Below, piece by piece: positions 44,928 through 53,781 of a stretch of DNA of 61,815 nt (within the stretch, counting starts at the first letter, position 1; every line of letters starts with the position of its first letter). The notes beneath the pieces are model-generated. The model saw only the letters and a list, made by a program, of their open reading frames with translations, did not search any database and was not told the origin of the DNA. Source of the stretch: CAIVAT01 sp964455285 (lineage in GTDB: Bacteria; Bacteroidota; Bacteroidia; Bacteroidales; FEN-979); the NCBI GenBank assembly GCA_964455285.1, contig CAYVVG010000018.1:1-61815 (forward strand), given 5' to 3'. A program made the translations under genes and the position numbers.

Positions 44928-47900
44928 ATGAATTCAAGATCCCTTCTTGCCATTTGCGCGTTCCTGCTGGTCTGTAACCCCGGCTATCCCAAGGGGATCC
45001 CTGCTGACAAAAAGAGGGGCTGTTTCATCGAGAACAAAGGGCAGTTCAGGGACCAGTCGGGGAATCCGAACCCGGATGTGTTGTATATGGCAGATCTTGG
45101 CGGCCTGAAGGTGTTGCTGCGAAAAGACGGATTCAGTTATGAGACCTATGAAATAAGACATCAGTGGGTGGATCCGCAATCCATCCCGTATAAGATTCGG
45201 GCATATAATGAGAAAGGGGAATCATTTGAGGGTTGGCCGGGAAAACATGAAGCGGATAAACAACTTGTTTACCACTACCACCGGGTCGACATTCATCTGA
45301 AAAACTGTAATGCCAGCGCAATCCCGCAACCAACGGGTGAAGTGGCCACAGGCAACCGGTGGGTTTTAATGAATGCCATCGAAGACAACCCTGCTGTTGG
45401 CCAATGCAATCGTTTAACCTATAAGAATATATATCCGGGTATTGACCTGACGGGCTATATTGATCCGGTGGCCGGAAATTTCAAATTCGATTTTTTCCTC
45501 GGGCCGGATGCCGACCTTTCTCAACTTAAACTGGAATATAACGGTGCGACTGACCTGAGAATTGATACGAATGGTAATCTGCTTATATCCACCCGTTTTG
45601 GTGAAATCACGGAGAGTTTGCCAGCCTGTTACCTCCAGGATAAACAGGGAGAAAAAGTTCTATTTGACGGCATTTCTTATGAACTGGAAGGCAATATTAT
45701 CAGGTATCATTCAAGATATGAATATGATAGCAGACTGATCATAGATCCTTCCGTTGGGTTCGGTTGGGCTGAATACTATGGTGGCGATTCGGCTGATTAT
45801 TGCATTGCCAGCGTGGCAAACCCCGATGGAGAAGTCTTTTTATGCGGGACCACCCATAGCCTGAACATTGCGACAGCAGGGGCCTGGCAGGATAGTCTTC
45901 TCCTTTCGCCGGATGGATTTTTAATGCGGATAGACGAGGAAGGTCAGATCTTGTGGACCACTTATCTCGCCGGCTTCCTTCCTTCCGATATTGAATGGAG
46001 GAAAGATAGTTCATTGATCCTGGTGAACAGCAATAGCATCCTTTGTCTGAACGATGACGGAGTTTTGCTGTGGCGGATGGATGATGCAGAGAACAGAGTA
46101 GCGGTTGCATCAGACCCGTCCAATAACATCATAACGGCAGGGGATTCTGTTGTCAAGAGAAATTCACAGGGGATGGTGGAATGGAAAATCAAAATCGGGG
46201 GGAATGGCACCTGGATAAAAGATGTGGGTTGCGATGCACAGGGAAATATATATTTTGCTGGCCACACCGAGGATTCTGCCGGTGTGGCAACGCAAAACGC
46301 CTATCAGGCAACTTACAACGGAACCCATCTGATTGGTACGGGTCATGATTACAACTGGGAACTGGTCGGGCAGCCAAGGGCCGGAGATGCTTGTTTTGGG
46401 AAGATCACAGCTGGCGGGCAGGTGGAATTTGCCTCCTATTACGGAGGGTTCTATTTTGATGAAGCGTCAAGAATAGCGGTATCAGATTCAGGGTATTTCG
46501 CCCTGGTCGGATCAACCAACAGCCGGGATGGAATATCCACCCCGGGTTCATACCAGGATACGCTTCGACCCCAGGGTGTTTACTGTTTTACTCAAATCCT
46601 GATAGGAGGGAGCTGGCATTGCCCCGAGGGATACTGGCAATACCTCGATACCTGTATCAGTGGTTGTTTTGCCCCCTATCCACTGTATGATGATTATTGT
46701 CAAAGCACCGATGCATTCGTTGCATTGTTTAATAATCAGGGCGCTAGAATCTTTGGAACCTATTATGGAGATACCGACAGTGAATTCGGCATGGTGGTGG
46801 AAATCAATTCCGCAGGCGATACCGTCACTCTCAGCGGCATAACGACCGGGAACAACCCGGCCTGTTATAGCTACAACAGCATCCCCCGGCCATTCACCTA
46901 TTACCCGCCAAATCTTGCCACGCCGTATTCAACCAATACTACCGGAGCAAAATCCTGGATTGCCCAGTTCGGCCTTAACGGAGAAAGGATTTCCGGAACT
47001 TATTTTCCGCCACCGGATTCCTTGCCCGTTGAGTTTATTGAGCCCAGGGACATTTCATTTGCCCACGAAATGATCAGGTTGACCGCCACGGCTAATGAGG
47101 AGTGGGAACCGGGCAACTACAACAGCGGAACCTTCGATGCCTTGGTTGGCTTCCTGAGAGTGAGTGGTTTTAATTTTGATACCATCGTGCAGCAGAACCA
47201 TTTGGCTCCATGTTTGGGAGATTCGGTATATTTAACCACAGGCGTTTTAACGACTCCTCCGACAGATCTTGATTTTCAATGGTATAAAAATAATGAGCCC
47301 TTGACTGGAAAGACGGATAGTGCGCTTTTCATACCCGCTGCTTCCGTCGCCGATACTGGAGAATATGCCTGTCATGTAACGAAGAACGGATTTTCGTGGT
47401 GGACCACCGGGAATGCCTCCTTCGGCATCCGGAGCACACCGGCATTGAATACCTTATCGTCGGGGAATCAAGTCCCGCCACTGGCGGATGCCAGAATGTC
47501 GGGCGATTTGGACCAGAGTGGCAGCTTTGATGTGGTCAGTCAGGGGAAGATCACCTATAATGATTCGCTGATTTTTACCAGAAACGATTCAATCCCTTCC
47601 TTATTTGCCCAAACCTCCTTCGTTGATCCTTTCAACGAGAATACAATAGCCCTGTTCACCCACGATCCTGCGTGTCTGGACTATCCCGCTTGTTCACGGG
47701 TATCAAAATTGATCAGAAAGACAGAAGGGGGCTATATGGCGCTGGAGGACTCCTTGCTGAATGGTATTGCAGTCTGGGCCGATTTTGACAACGACGGAAC
47801 CCAGGAGGGATTCAGAATATCAGCGTATCAATGGGCCGTATATCTGTATCTGGTAAAAATCAAATCCGATACGATCTATCAGGTCCCGGCGGGTATGGGA

Positions 47901-49406
47901 TCATGGGATTTATGGGCTACCTGCGACCAGCGGGCAGAGGCAGCTGACTATGACCATGACGGAGATGTTGATATCCTTTTTGTCGGAACCATTGTGAGTT
48001 GTTCATGGAATAAAATAATCGTCATCCTTAAGAACACCGGAGGAATATTTTCTGAATTGCCCTTGTTAATTATCGATCACGAACGGGATGGTTACGCACA
48101 ATGGTTTGATGCAGATGCTGACGGGGACCTGGACATCCTGATCAGGCAAAAGGAGTTTGCTGGAGGTGGATTTCCAGAATATAACCGCATCCTGAGTGTT
48201 TATTCCAATGTTGACAACCATTACCAATTATCATTTTCCGATACCCTGAGGGTTGACCAGCAAGGCCAGTCAAAACCTGTCGTTTTTGATTATGACAACG
48301 ACGGACTGCCGGATATTGCCTTGCAGAATTTTCTCTTTCAAAGAGTCGATTCTACCTACCTGAACCAGCCAACCTCTTTCAGCATTGTCCAGACGGGGCT
48401 GACGGAGGATGCCATGGCCGTTGGCGACCTGGACCGCGATGGTGATCTTGATGTTGTTGGTAACTCCCGCCTGTTTATCAATGATGTATGCAATCCTCCA
48501 AACACACCTCCTACAGTTCCGGGAGGGATGGCATCCTCGGTTGCCGGCGACACAGTCGCCTTATCCTGGCTGTGCGCCACAGATGCCGCAACCCCGTCGC
48601 CCGGACTGACCTATAACCTCCGCGTCGGGTCCACTCCCGGCGGGCATGATCTGATGTCGCCTCTGGCCAATTCCACCGGCTGGCGAAAAATAGCCGCAAT
48701 GGGAAATGTGTTTCAGAATACCTCCTGGCATCTTCACTCTCTTGCCCCCGGCACCTATTACTGGAGCGTCCAGGCCATCGACAACTCATACGCCGGCGGG
48801 CCTTTTGCCACAGAGCAAACCTTTACCATCCTTCCGTCCATCCCGGCCACCATCGCTGTAGCGGGGGACACGATCGGGAACGGGGGGGCAGAGTGTTACA
48901 GTGCGCTTCAGACCATCACGGTTCCCGGCGACGGCAATCCATTCCTGGTCCAGGCAGGGGGCAGCGCCACCTTCGTGGCAGGCGAAAAGATCCGTTTTCT
49001 CCCGGCCCTGACAGTGGATCCTGGCGGCTATCTGCAGGGTTATATCACCACCACTTACGAGTTTTGCCCACAGCCCATGATGCCGGCTGGCATTGCTTCC
49101 ACACGCCACAATGAAGTCTCTGGTTTCGAAGGGGTGCACTACGCTACAAGTGAACCCGGGGTCGGCCGTGTGACCGTGTACCCCAACCCGACCTGGAACT
49201 CGGTGACCGTGAGGCTGACGCTCCCTGATCTGAAGGATCATGCAACCCTTGTTTTACGGAACCTTTACGGCGACCGGCTTGGCAGCTACCGCCTCGCCGG
49301 ATCGGGTGAGATCCCTATCGATCTTGCATCCTGTCCCCCGGGTATTTACCTGCTTACCGTGACATCGGAACATTTCAGCGGGACGGTCCGGATCGTAAGG
49401 ATGTAA
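44928..49406 (+). CDS. Type IX-secreted propeller / Ig / FG-GAP protein
   Basis: Start set at ATG 44928; a TTG two codons earlier is not needed. 1492 residues: signal peptide (SRSLLAICAFLLVCNPG), an N-terminal ENKGQFRDQSG domain (about 30-265) common in Bacteroidota exoproteins, SBBP-like propeller repeats (about 275-740), an Ig-like domain (about 760-830), and VCBS/FG-GAP repeats with DxDxDG calcium loops (DYDHDGDVD, DADADGDLD, DYDNDGLPD, DLDRDGDLD). Then come Fn3 and a type A sorting tail (YPNPTWNSVTVRL ... PPGIYLLTV ... RIVRM). The tail is the best T9SS evidence in the window. Likely anchored on or released from the surface; the substrate or partner is unknown. Confidence 0.9.
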   Translation: MNSRSLLAICAFLLVCNPGYPKGIPADKKRGCFIENKGQFRDQSGNPNPDVLYMADLGGLKVLLRKDGFSYETYEIRHQWVDPQSIPYKIRAYNEKGESFEGWPGKHEADKQLVYHYHRVDIHLKNCNASAIPQPTGEVATGNRWVLMNAIEDNPAVGQCNRLTYKNIYPGIDLTGYIDPVAGNFKFDFFLGPDADLSQLKLEYNGATDLRIDTNGNLLISTRFGEITESLPACYLQDKQGEKVLFDGISYELEGNIIRYHSRYEYDSRLIIDPSVGFGWAEYYGGDSADYCIASVANPDGEVFLCGTTHSLNIATAGAWQDSLLLSPDGFLMRIDEEGQILWTTYLAGFLPSDIEWRKDSSLILVNSNSILCLNDDGVLLWRMDDAENRVAVASDPSNNIITAGDSVVKRNSQGMVEWKIKIGGNGTWIKDVGCDAQGNIYFAGHTEDSAGVATQNAYQATYNGTHLIGTGHDYNWELVGQPRAGDACFGKITAGGQVEFASYYGGFYFDEASRIAVSDSGYFALVGSTNSRDGISTPGSYQDTLRPQGVYCFTQILIGGSWHCPEGYWQYLDTCISGCFAPYPLYDDYCQSTDAFVALFNNQGARIFGTYYGDTDSEFGMVVEINSAGDTVTLSGITTGNNPACYSYNSIPRPFTYYPPNLATPYSTNTTGAKSWIAQFGLNGERISGTYFPPPDSLPVEFIEPRDISFAHEMIRLTATANEEWEPGNYNSGTFDALVGFLRVSGFNFDTIVQQNHLAPCLGDSVYLTTGVLTTPPTDLDFQWYKNNEPLTGKTDSALFIPAASVADTGEYACHVTKNGFSWWTTGNASFGIRSTPALNTLSSGNQVPPLADARMSGDLDQSGSFDVVSQGKITYNDSLIFTRNDSIPSLFAQTSFVDPFNENTIALFTHDPACLDYPACSRVSKLIRKTEGGYMALEDSLLNGIAVWADFDNDGTQEGFRISAYQWAVYLYLVKIKSDTIYQVPAGMGSWDLWATCDQRAEAADYDHDGDVDILFVGTIVSCSWNKIIVILKNTGGIFSELPLLIIDHERDGYAQWFDADADGDLDILIRQKEFAGGGFPEYNRILSVYSNVDNHYQLSFSDTLRVDQQGQSKPVVFDYDNDGLPDIALQNFLFQRVDSTYLNQPTSFSIVQTGLTEDAMAVGDLDRDGDLDVVGNSRLFINDVCNPPNTPPTVPGGMASSVAGDTVALSWLCATDAATPSPGLTYNLRVGSTPGGHDLMSPLANSTGWRKIAAMGNVFQNTSWHLHSLAPGTYYWSVQAIDNSYAGGPFATEQTFTILPSIPATIAVAGDTIGNGGAECYSALQTITVPGDGNPFLVQAGGSATFVAGEKIRFLPALTVDPGGYLQGYITTTYEFCPQPMMPAGIASTRHNEVSGFEGVHYATSEPGVGRVTVYPNPTWNSVTVRLTLPDLKDHATLVLRNLYGDRLGSYRLAGSGEIPIDLASCPPGIYLLTVTSEHFSGTVRIVRM

Positions 49407-49433
49407 CCGGAGCGGTATTAGTTGGTCAACATA

Positions 49434-50078
49434 TCAGGTTTTCACCTTCAACGTCCACGCCATCACCACCCCGGTGATGGCCCCGTACAGGGCGGAGCCG
49501 AAGGCGAACATCAGGATGACTGCCGGTAACGACATGGGTGATTCAGCGATGCCGGGAAAGAGTTTGTCAACATCCATCACTGCGATGCAGGCGCCCCATG
49601 CGATCGTGCTGCCTGCGATCCATGCACCTGCCCCGGAGAAGTGCTTTTTTAGCACTGGCCATTGAATAATCCCGATCAGAAAGCCTGCAATGGCAAATAC
49701 CAGTGCTTCGGGCAGGGCGTTCCGCTCGATGAACCGGAGTTCCATCCTGTCGAGGTTGTACTGGCGGCAGAGGATCGCAGCGATGCATTCGGCCAGCACG
49801 AAGCCGATGATGGCCAGCCAGGTCCACATCCAGGTGACCCGGAACAGCGGTTTCAGCAGGAACTGCTGCAGGCGGGCTGTGCCAAGGGCCAGGACGGAGC
49901 TCCCGGCAACCTGCATCACCAGTTGCTGCAACGGGGTGCCGGATTCGTTGATCCGGATCCCGAAAAGGCCGGCAAAGACCAGGACGACGATCAGGCTGGC
50001 GGTATAGCTGACCGGGATCACCCAGGCGTGATGAAGGGTCCAGGATATCCAGAAACGATATTTTTCTTTTGTTTTCAT
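49434..50078 (-). CDS. Polytopic membrane protein, unrecognised
   Basis: Start set at ATG 50078 (MKTKEKYRFW); the ORF can be read nine codons longer. 214 residues with about five to six membrane helices, beginning at HHAWVIPVSYTASLIVVLVFAG and ending at SLPAVILMFAFGSALYGAITGVVM. Gly residues are frequent in the helices. No known family recognised. It converges on the type IX-secreted gene with a 27-base gap and is divergent from the barrel gene at 50213. Confidence 0.7.
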   Translation of the reverse strand: MKTKEKYRFWISWTLHHAWVIPVSYTASLIVVLVFAGLFGIRINESGTPLQQLVMQVAGSSVLALGTARLQQFLLKPLFRVTWMWTWLAIIGFVLAECIAAILCRQYNLDRMELRFIERNALPEALVFAIAGFLIGIIQWPVLKKHFSGAGAWIAGSTIAWGACIAVMDVDKLFPGIAESPMSLPAVILMFAFGSALYGAITGVVMAWTLKVKT

Positions 50079-50177
50079 TGGTGGACGGATTGATACGAAT
50101 TTCATATAAAGATACGCATAACAGGCCGAGGTTGCAAGTACCTTTACCGGGTCGCCCGCCGGGTCATGAAAAAAGGC

Positions 50178-50185
50178 TAATTTTG
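50178..50185 (+). promoter_or_regulatory. -7 element TAATTTTG of the barrel gene
   Basis: Exact TAnnTTTG match 27 bases before ATG 50213. No -33 box at 19-21 bases. Supports starting the gene at 50213 and not at the far upstream ATG 50069. Confidence 0.55.
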
Positions 50186-50212
50186 GCTCCTTGTGACATA
50201 AGATCCGCTTTC

Positions 50213-50881
50213 ATGAAGAAAACCCTCCTGATCCTCCTGCTTGCCTGGGTGCTCGGCCCTGCAACGGCCCAGAATTTCATCGGCCTCCATATCGGATACC
50301 TGGGCACCCACACCAGTGTTGCCGAATATGAACGCATCGACCGGTTCGATTTCCTGCTCGACTCCATGTCGATCCGCCCCGACGTGGGATCGATCCAGGC
50401 GGAAGTCAACGCCGAGTTCGGGCTGGGAAAACGGCTTTTTCTCTCCACCGCCTTCCATTACAGCAACAAGGGTCTGGCTAACGTAACTTTCACCGACTCG
50501 ACGGGGTGGCCATGGCAGACCCCTGCCAGGCAGAAATACATGGGCTTTTCGGTGCTGATCGGCTACAAGCTGCCACTGGGGAAGGGGAGGTTCGGGCTGA
50601 TCGCCGCCACCGGCCCCCGACTGGATGTGGCCGTGGGGACTCCCAACGGGGGAGCGCTCTTCTCCGGCCCCTACTACCGCTTCTTCATGCCCTTCTGCCG
50701 CTTCAGCGAGATCGACTTCGGCTGGGCGGTCCAGGCCGGAGCTACTTACCGGCTCGGCCCCGGGGAGGTACGGGTGAAACTTGACTATCATCACGGCCTC
50801 AGCGATGTGCTCGAGGATGCATTCGTGGTGGCCCGGAGCATGTCGTATGGAGCTACCGTAGGGTATGCGGTGAAACTTTGA
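50213..50881 (+). CDS. Outer-membrane beta-barrel protein (PorT/OMP_b-brl type)
   Basis: 222 residues from ATG 50213, which opens a signal peptide (MKKTLLILLLAWVLGPATAQ). The mature part alternates short amphipathic strands with aromatic girdles and Gly-rich turns (FLSTAFHYSNKGLANVTF, FSVLIGYKLPLGKGRFGLIA, WAVQAGATYRLGPGEVRVKL) and ends in a typical barrel closing strand (SYGATVGYAVKL). Size fits the eight-strand porin-like family of Bacteroidota. A reading from 50069 adds 48 residues of non-protein-like sequence ahead of the signal peptide. Function beyond the outer-membrane location is not visible. Confidence 0.82.
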   Translation: MKKTLLILLLAWVLGPATAQNFIGLHIGYLGTHTSVAEYERIDRFDFLLDSMSIRPDVGSIQAEVNAEFGLGKRLFLSTAFHYSNKGLANVTFTDSTGWPWQTPARQKYMGFSVLIGYKLPLGKGRFGLIAATGPRLDVAVGTPNGGALFSGPYYRFFMPFCRFSEIDFGWAVQAGATYRLGPGEVRVKLDYHHGLSDVLEDAFVVARSMSYGATVGYAVKL

Positions 50882-50883
50882 CG

Positions 50884-51049
50884 ATGAAGCGATTGAGAGA
50901 TTAGGAGATTAAGGGATTGGGGATTGATAATGCGCTGATGAATAATCGAATACTCGATTAACGATTTCTGATTTCCGATCTGATTTCTATTGTTCTATTA
51001 TTCGAATGTTCGAATGTTCGGATGTTCGAATGTTCGAGTATTCATTTGT
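50884..51049. repeat. Two octamer arrays flanking a dispersed repeat
   Basis: Imperfect 8-base units (GATTGAGA, GATTAGGA, GATTAAGG) follow the barrel stop codon. The block CTGATGAATAATCGAATACT...GATTTCTGATTTCCGAT comes next (about 50932-50980). The second array at 51002-51049 is six units of TCGAATGT and variants. The middle block is nearly identical to one at about 53510-53556. Confidence 0.8.
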
Positions 51050-51077
51050 TCCACATGGGCCTGCGTGGGGTATCTGA

Positions 51078-52433
51078 TCAATCACAATAAAACAGGATCA
51101 TCTTCCGGATCGCCTCCTGGCATACGGGGCAGAAACCCGGCGCTTCGTTGCTCTTCATCCGGCAGTCCATCATGGGGCTGAAAATGCCCTTTGACAGGTA
51201 CCCCCCTCCCTCGAACATGCCCGTCACCGATTTATACTTGTCTGCCCTTGGCGTGGGGATCGGCGTGGCGGGATCGACCATGGAAGCCCATTTTGTCCGG
51301 AAATCGACGTTCGTCGTGATATTGGGCTCCCAGGGCTCGAACTTCAGGTTGTAGAAGTCGGAGTAGGTCACTTCGGCCGCGTAGTATTCGTCGGCAAGTC
51401 CCGCGAACTGGTGGCCGAATTCGTGGATGGCCACGATGTTCGACAATTCATGATCGACGGTGCTTTGACCGTAGTGGTTGTAAAACCCTCCGCCTCCGTA
51501 ACGCTTGCTGTTCACCAGCACGAACATGACATCACAGGGCGCGCAGGCAGCGATATCGTACACCGACTTCGTATCCGCGGTGGTCAGGTAGCGGTCCATG
51601 TTGAAGGTGTAGAAACTGCTGTGAATGTTGGTGTTCACGAAGATATCTTTTCCCGGAATGGTCACACCCGACTCCTGCGAAGGCGATTCGATGGCATAAA
51701 AATTGAACTTATCCTGCATTTCCGGGTAGGGTGGGACTGTCAGAAAATAGCCTGCGATCCTTTTGGCATCCGTGAGGAATTTATCCATCTCCAGCGTCGT
51801 ATATCCCTCCGCGATGAAGGCCACATCGACATGGCCGGCCGGATCGCCCGAATCCCGGAACTTGTTCACCTTGTAAGGCAGGATGCTTTCACGGGAGATG
51901 AAATAGTCGGTGGGGCTGATATGCCGTTCAAAAATGACCACAAATTGATCGGTCTCAAACTCCCTCTTCTCGATCACGAACCGGATGGTGTTCTTCGGGA
52001 AAGGCATCACGGCAGTCATCGGGTAGGCCCTTTTTATCTGTTTCGCTTCGGGGGTTCCTTTCCATTCCTGGAACAGGGAATTGAATCCCCTCGAGAACAG
52101 CAGAGTCCCTGAAGCCGAATCATAAGCCATATACCGGTAACTGCCGTAATGGAACGGATCTGCCTTGATCTTGCGCGGTCCTCCCCAAAAGGGCTCCTCC
52201 TTCATGGAAACAAAAAAGGCCTCTTCGTTGCCGGCATCTCCGGCGAGGAGATAGTCGACGCGCAGGGTTTTCGGGAGGAAGAAATCTTCAAAGGCCAAAG
52301 CCATGCCCGGGTCGGGAACGCCGGCAACCGGGACAAGGACTGGTGTTTTGGGAACGGCAGCCTTTTCCTGCGACAGAGTAAAAAGGGGCATGCCCAGGAT
52401 CACGATCAATGTCAGTGCAAGGTGAGTTCTCAT
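51078..52433 (-). CDS. Secreted M64-family zinc metallopeptidase
   Basis: 451 residues with a signal peptide (LALTLIVILGMPLFTLSQ). The N-terminal part (about 40-200) is the M64 N-terminal beta domain. The catalytic part has the zinc motif H337-E338-F-G-H341 followed by GLADEYY, as in IgA-cleaving peptidases of family M64. Several Cys pairs near the C-terminus (CRMKS, CPVCQEAI) may form disulfides. No type IX tail is seen, so the periplasm or outer surface by another route is likely. A -7-like CACCTTTG at 52460-52467 lies 26 bases before the start. Natural substrate unknown. Confidence 0.9.
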   Translation of the reverse strand: MRTHLALTLIVILGMPLFTLSQEKAAVPKTPVLVPVAGVPDPGMALAFEDFFLPKTLRVDYLLAGDAGNEEAFFVSMKEEPFWGGPRKIKADPFHYGSYRYMAYDSASGTLLFSRGFNSLFQEWKGTPEAKQIKRAYPMTAVMPFPKNTIRFVIEKREFETDQFVVIFERHISPTDYFISRESILPYKVNKFRDSGDPAGHVDVAFIAEGYTTLEMDKFLTDAKRIAGYFLTVPPYPEMQDKFNFYAIESPSQESGVTIPGKDIFVNTNIHSSFYTFNMDRYLTTADTKSVYDIAACAPCDVMFVLVNSKRYGGGGFYNHYGQSTVDHELSNIVAIHEFGHQFAGLADEYYAAEVTYSDFYNLKFEPWEPNITTNVDFRTKWASMVDPATPIPTPRADKYKSVTGMFEGGGYLSKGIFSPMMDCRMKSNEAPGFCPVCQEAIRKMILFYCD

Positions 52434-52481
52434 CTCTTCAGGCAGTTTGAAAATTCATGCAAAGGTGGTTAAATTATCAAT

Positions 52482-52556
52482 AACCGCAGAGACGCGGAGA
52501 CGCAAAGACCCTCTCATTTATTTGCCTTTTCTCCGCGCCTCTGCGTCTTAGCGGTC
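52482..52556. repeat. Dispersed GCAGAGACGC inverted repeat, copy 2
   Basis: The left arm AACCGCAGAGACGCGGAG nearly equals copy 1 at 32707. The right arm (CTCCGCGCCTCTGCGTCTTA) is an imperfect complement and ends at the stop codon of the EamA transporter. It fills the gap between that stop and the M64 peptidase promoter. Confidence 0.8.
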
Positions 52557-53466
52557 ATTTAACTTTTTTGTTCAACAATTCCCGGTTCTTCCATTTAACC
52601 TGTACGATCACCATCCCCGCCAGCATCAGGACACACCCGGCGATCATGCGGCCGGAAAGCTGCTCATCCAGCAACAGCCAGCCCCCGATAACGGCAAACA
52701 CGGCCTCGAGGCTGAGGATGATGGATGCGTAGCCCGGGTGGGCGGTCTTCTGGGCCACCACCTGCAGGGTGTAGGCCACCCCCACCGACAATAACCCTCC
52801 GTAGGCGATAGGAAGCCATCCCCTGAGGATGGAGGAGAGATCAGGCGTTTCAAGGACCATGGCGAGGGTGAGATTAACGAGGGCACACACTGCAAACTGG
52901 ATCACGGCCAGCAGGAAACTGTTCATGAGCGGGGAAAGCCAGGCAATGAACAACACATGAAAGGTGAAGATGACCGCGCACCAGAAAACCAGCCGGTCGC
53001 CCGGCGCCAGGGAAAAACCGCCCGTCATGCTCAGCAGATAGAGCCCCGTTACCGAAAGCAAAGCGCCGATCCACAGGTTGGCATGCGCCCGGTGGCCGAG
53101 AAAGATCCCGACGATCGGGACAAGCACAACGTACAGGCCGGTGATGAATCCCGCTTTTCCCGCGGTGGTGTACTGAAGTCCGACCTGCTGGAAGGTCACG
53201 CCACCCGTAAGCAAAAGGCCGGTGGCCAATGAGCCGAGGAGGATGATCTTACGGCTGTATTTCTTGGTCCCATCAACCAGTGGCCGGTCATGGCGAAGAT
53301 CCCGGATCAGGAACGGCACCAATACCAGTGCCCCCAGGGCGAAACGGACGCCGTTATAGGTGTATGGACCGACGAAATCCATTCCCACCCGCTGTGCCAC
53401 AAACGCGAATCCCCAGATGATGGCGGCCAGGAGCAGGATCAGGTCGGACTGGAACTTATTGATCAA
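52555..53466 (-). CDS. EamA-family (DMT) transporter
   Basis: 303 residues, ten membrane helices in two EamA halves (about 8-140 and 150-290); the first helix LILLLAAIIWGFAFVAQRVG and the glycine-rich helix 4-5 region fit the drug/metabolite transporter superfamily. The start is TTG 53466: an in-frame TAG lies at 53481-53479, no ATG occurs between, and the first internal ATG would remove helix 1. The start codon abuts an octamer array that forms the whole near-upstream region. Substrate not predictable; EamA proteins export amino acids, nucleobases or other metabolites. Confidence 0.87.
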   Translation of the reverse strand: MINKFQSDLILLLAAIIWGFAFVAQRVGMDFVGPYTYNGVRFALGALVLVPFLIRDLRHDRPLVDGTKKYSRKIILLGSLATGLLLTGGVTFQQVGLQYTTAGKAGFITGLYVVLVPIVGIFLGHRAHANLWIGALLSVTGLYLLSMTGGFSLAPGDRLVFWCAVIFTFHVLFIAWLSPLMNSFLLAVIQFAVCALVNLTLAMVLETPDLSSILRGWLPIAYGGLLSVGVAYTLQVVAQKTAHPGYASIILSLEAVFAVIGGWLLLDEQLSGRMIAGCVLMLAGMVIVQVKWKNRELLNKKVK

Positions 53467-53514
53467 TGTGTTGATGTGCTAATGTGCTGATGTGCTGATG
53501 TGCTGATGTGCTGA
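53467..53514. repeat. Octamer array TGTGCTGA x6
   Basis: Six adjacent 8-base units (TGTGTTGA, TGTGCTAA, then four TGTGCTGA). It joins directly to the dispersed block TGAATAGTCGAATACT...GATTTCTGATTTCCGAT (about 53514-53556), near-identical to the one at about 50932. It touches the TTG start of the EamA gene. Confidence 0.85.
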
Positions 53515-53577
53515 TGAATAGTCGAATACTTGATGAAAGATTTCTGATTTCCGATCGGAATTCGACTGTTCGATTGT

Positions 53578-53765
53578 TGAGTCCACTCCGAAAAGTCAAT
53601 CTACCCACCCCAGGCCCCTCCCTACCAGTAGGGAGGGGATTAACCGATACGACCATATTAAAGATTATCAATACTTTATGCAGCACCTTATAACACCCCT
53701 CCCTTGCAAAGGGAGGGGCCGGGGGTGGGTAGATCACGGCAACGGCACTTTTCGGAGGGGACTCA
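53578..53765. mobile_element. MITE-like element with 19-bp terminal inverted repeats
   Basis: TGAGTCCACTCCGAAAAGT (53578-53596) and ACTTTTCGGAGGGGACTCA (53747-53765) are inverted with one mismatch. Inside lie two nested GC-rich hairpins: one with CCCTACCAGTAGGG, like the palindrome at 25143, and one with CCCTTGCAAAGGG. Their outer flanks (CTACCCACCCC and GGGGTGGGTAG) also pair. Total 188 bases with no coding potential. No clear target-site duplication was found. It lies between the GH92 stop and the EamA gene. Confidence 0.65.
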
Positions 53766-53781
53766 GTATTCAATGGTTCGA

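Noticed and set aside
50069..50212. 48-residue extension of the barrel protein
   Set aside because: It is not protein-like and precedes a perfect signal peptide start at 50213, with a -7 box between.
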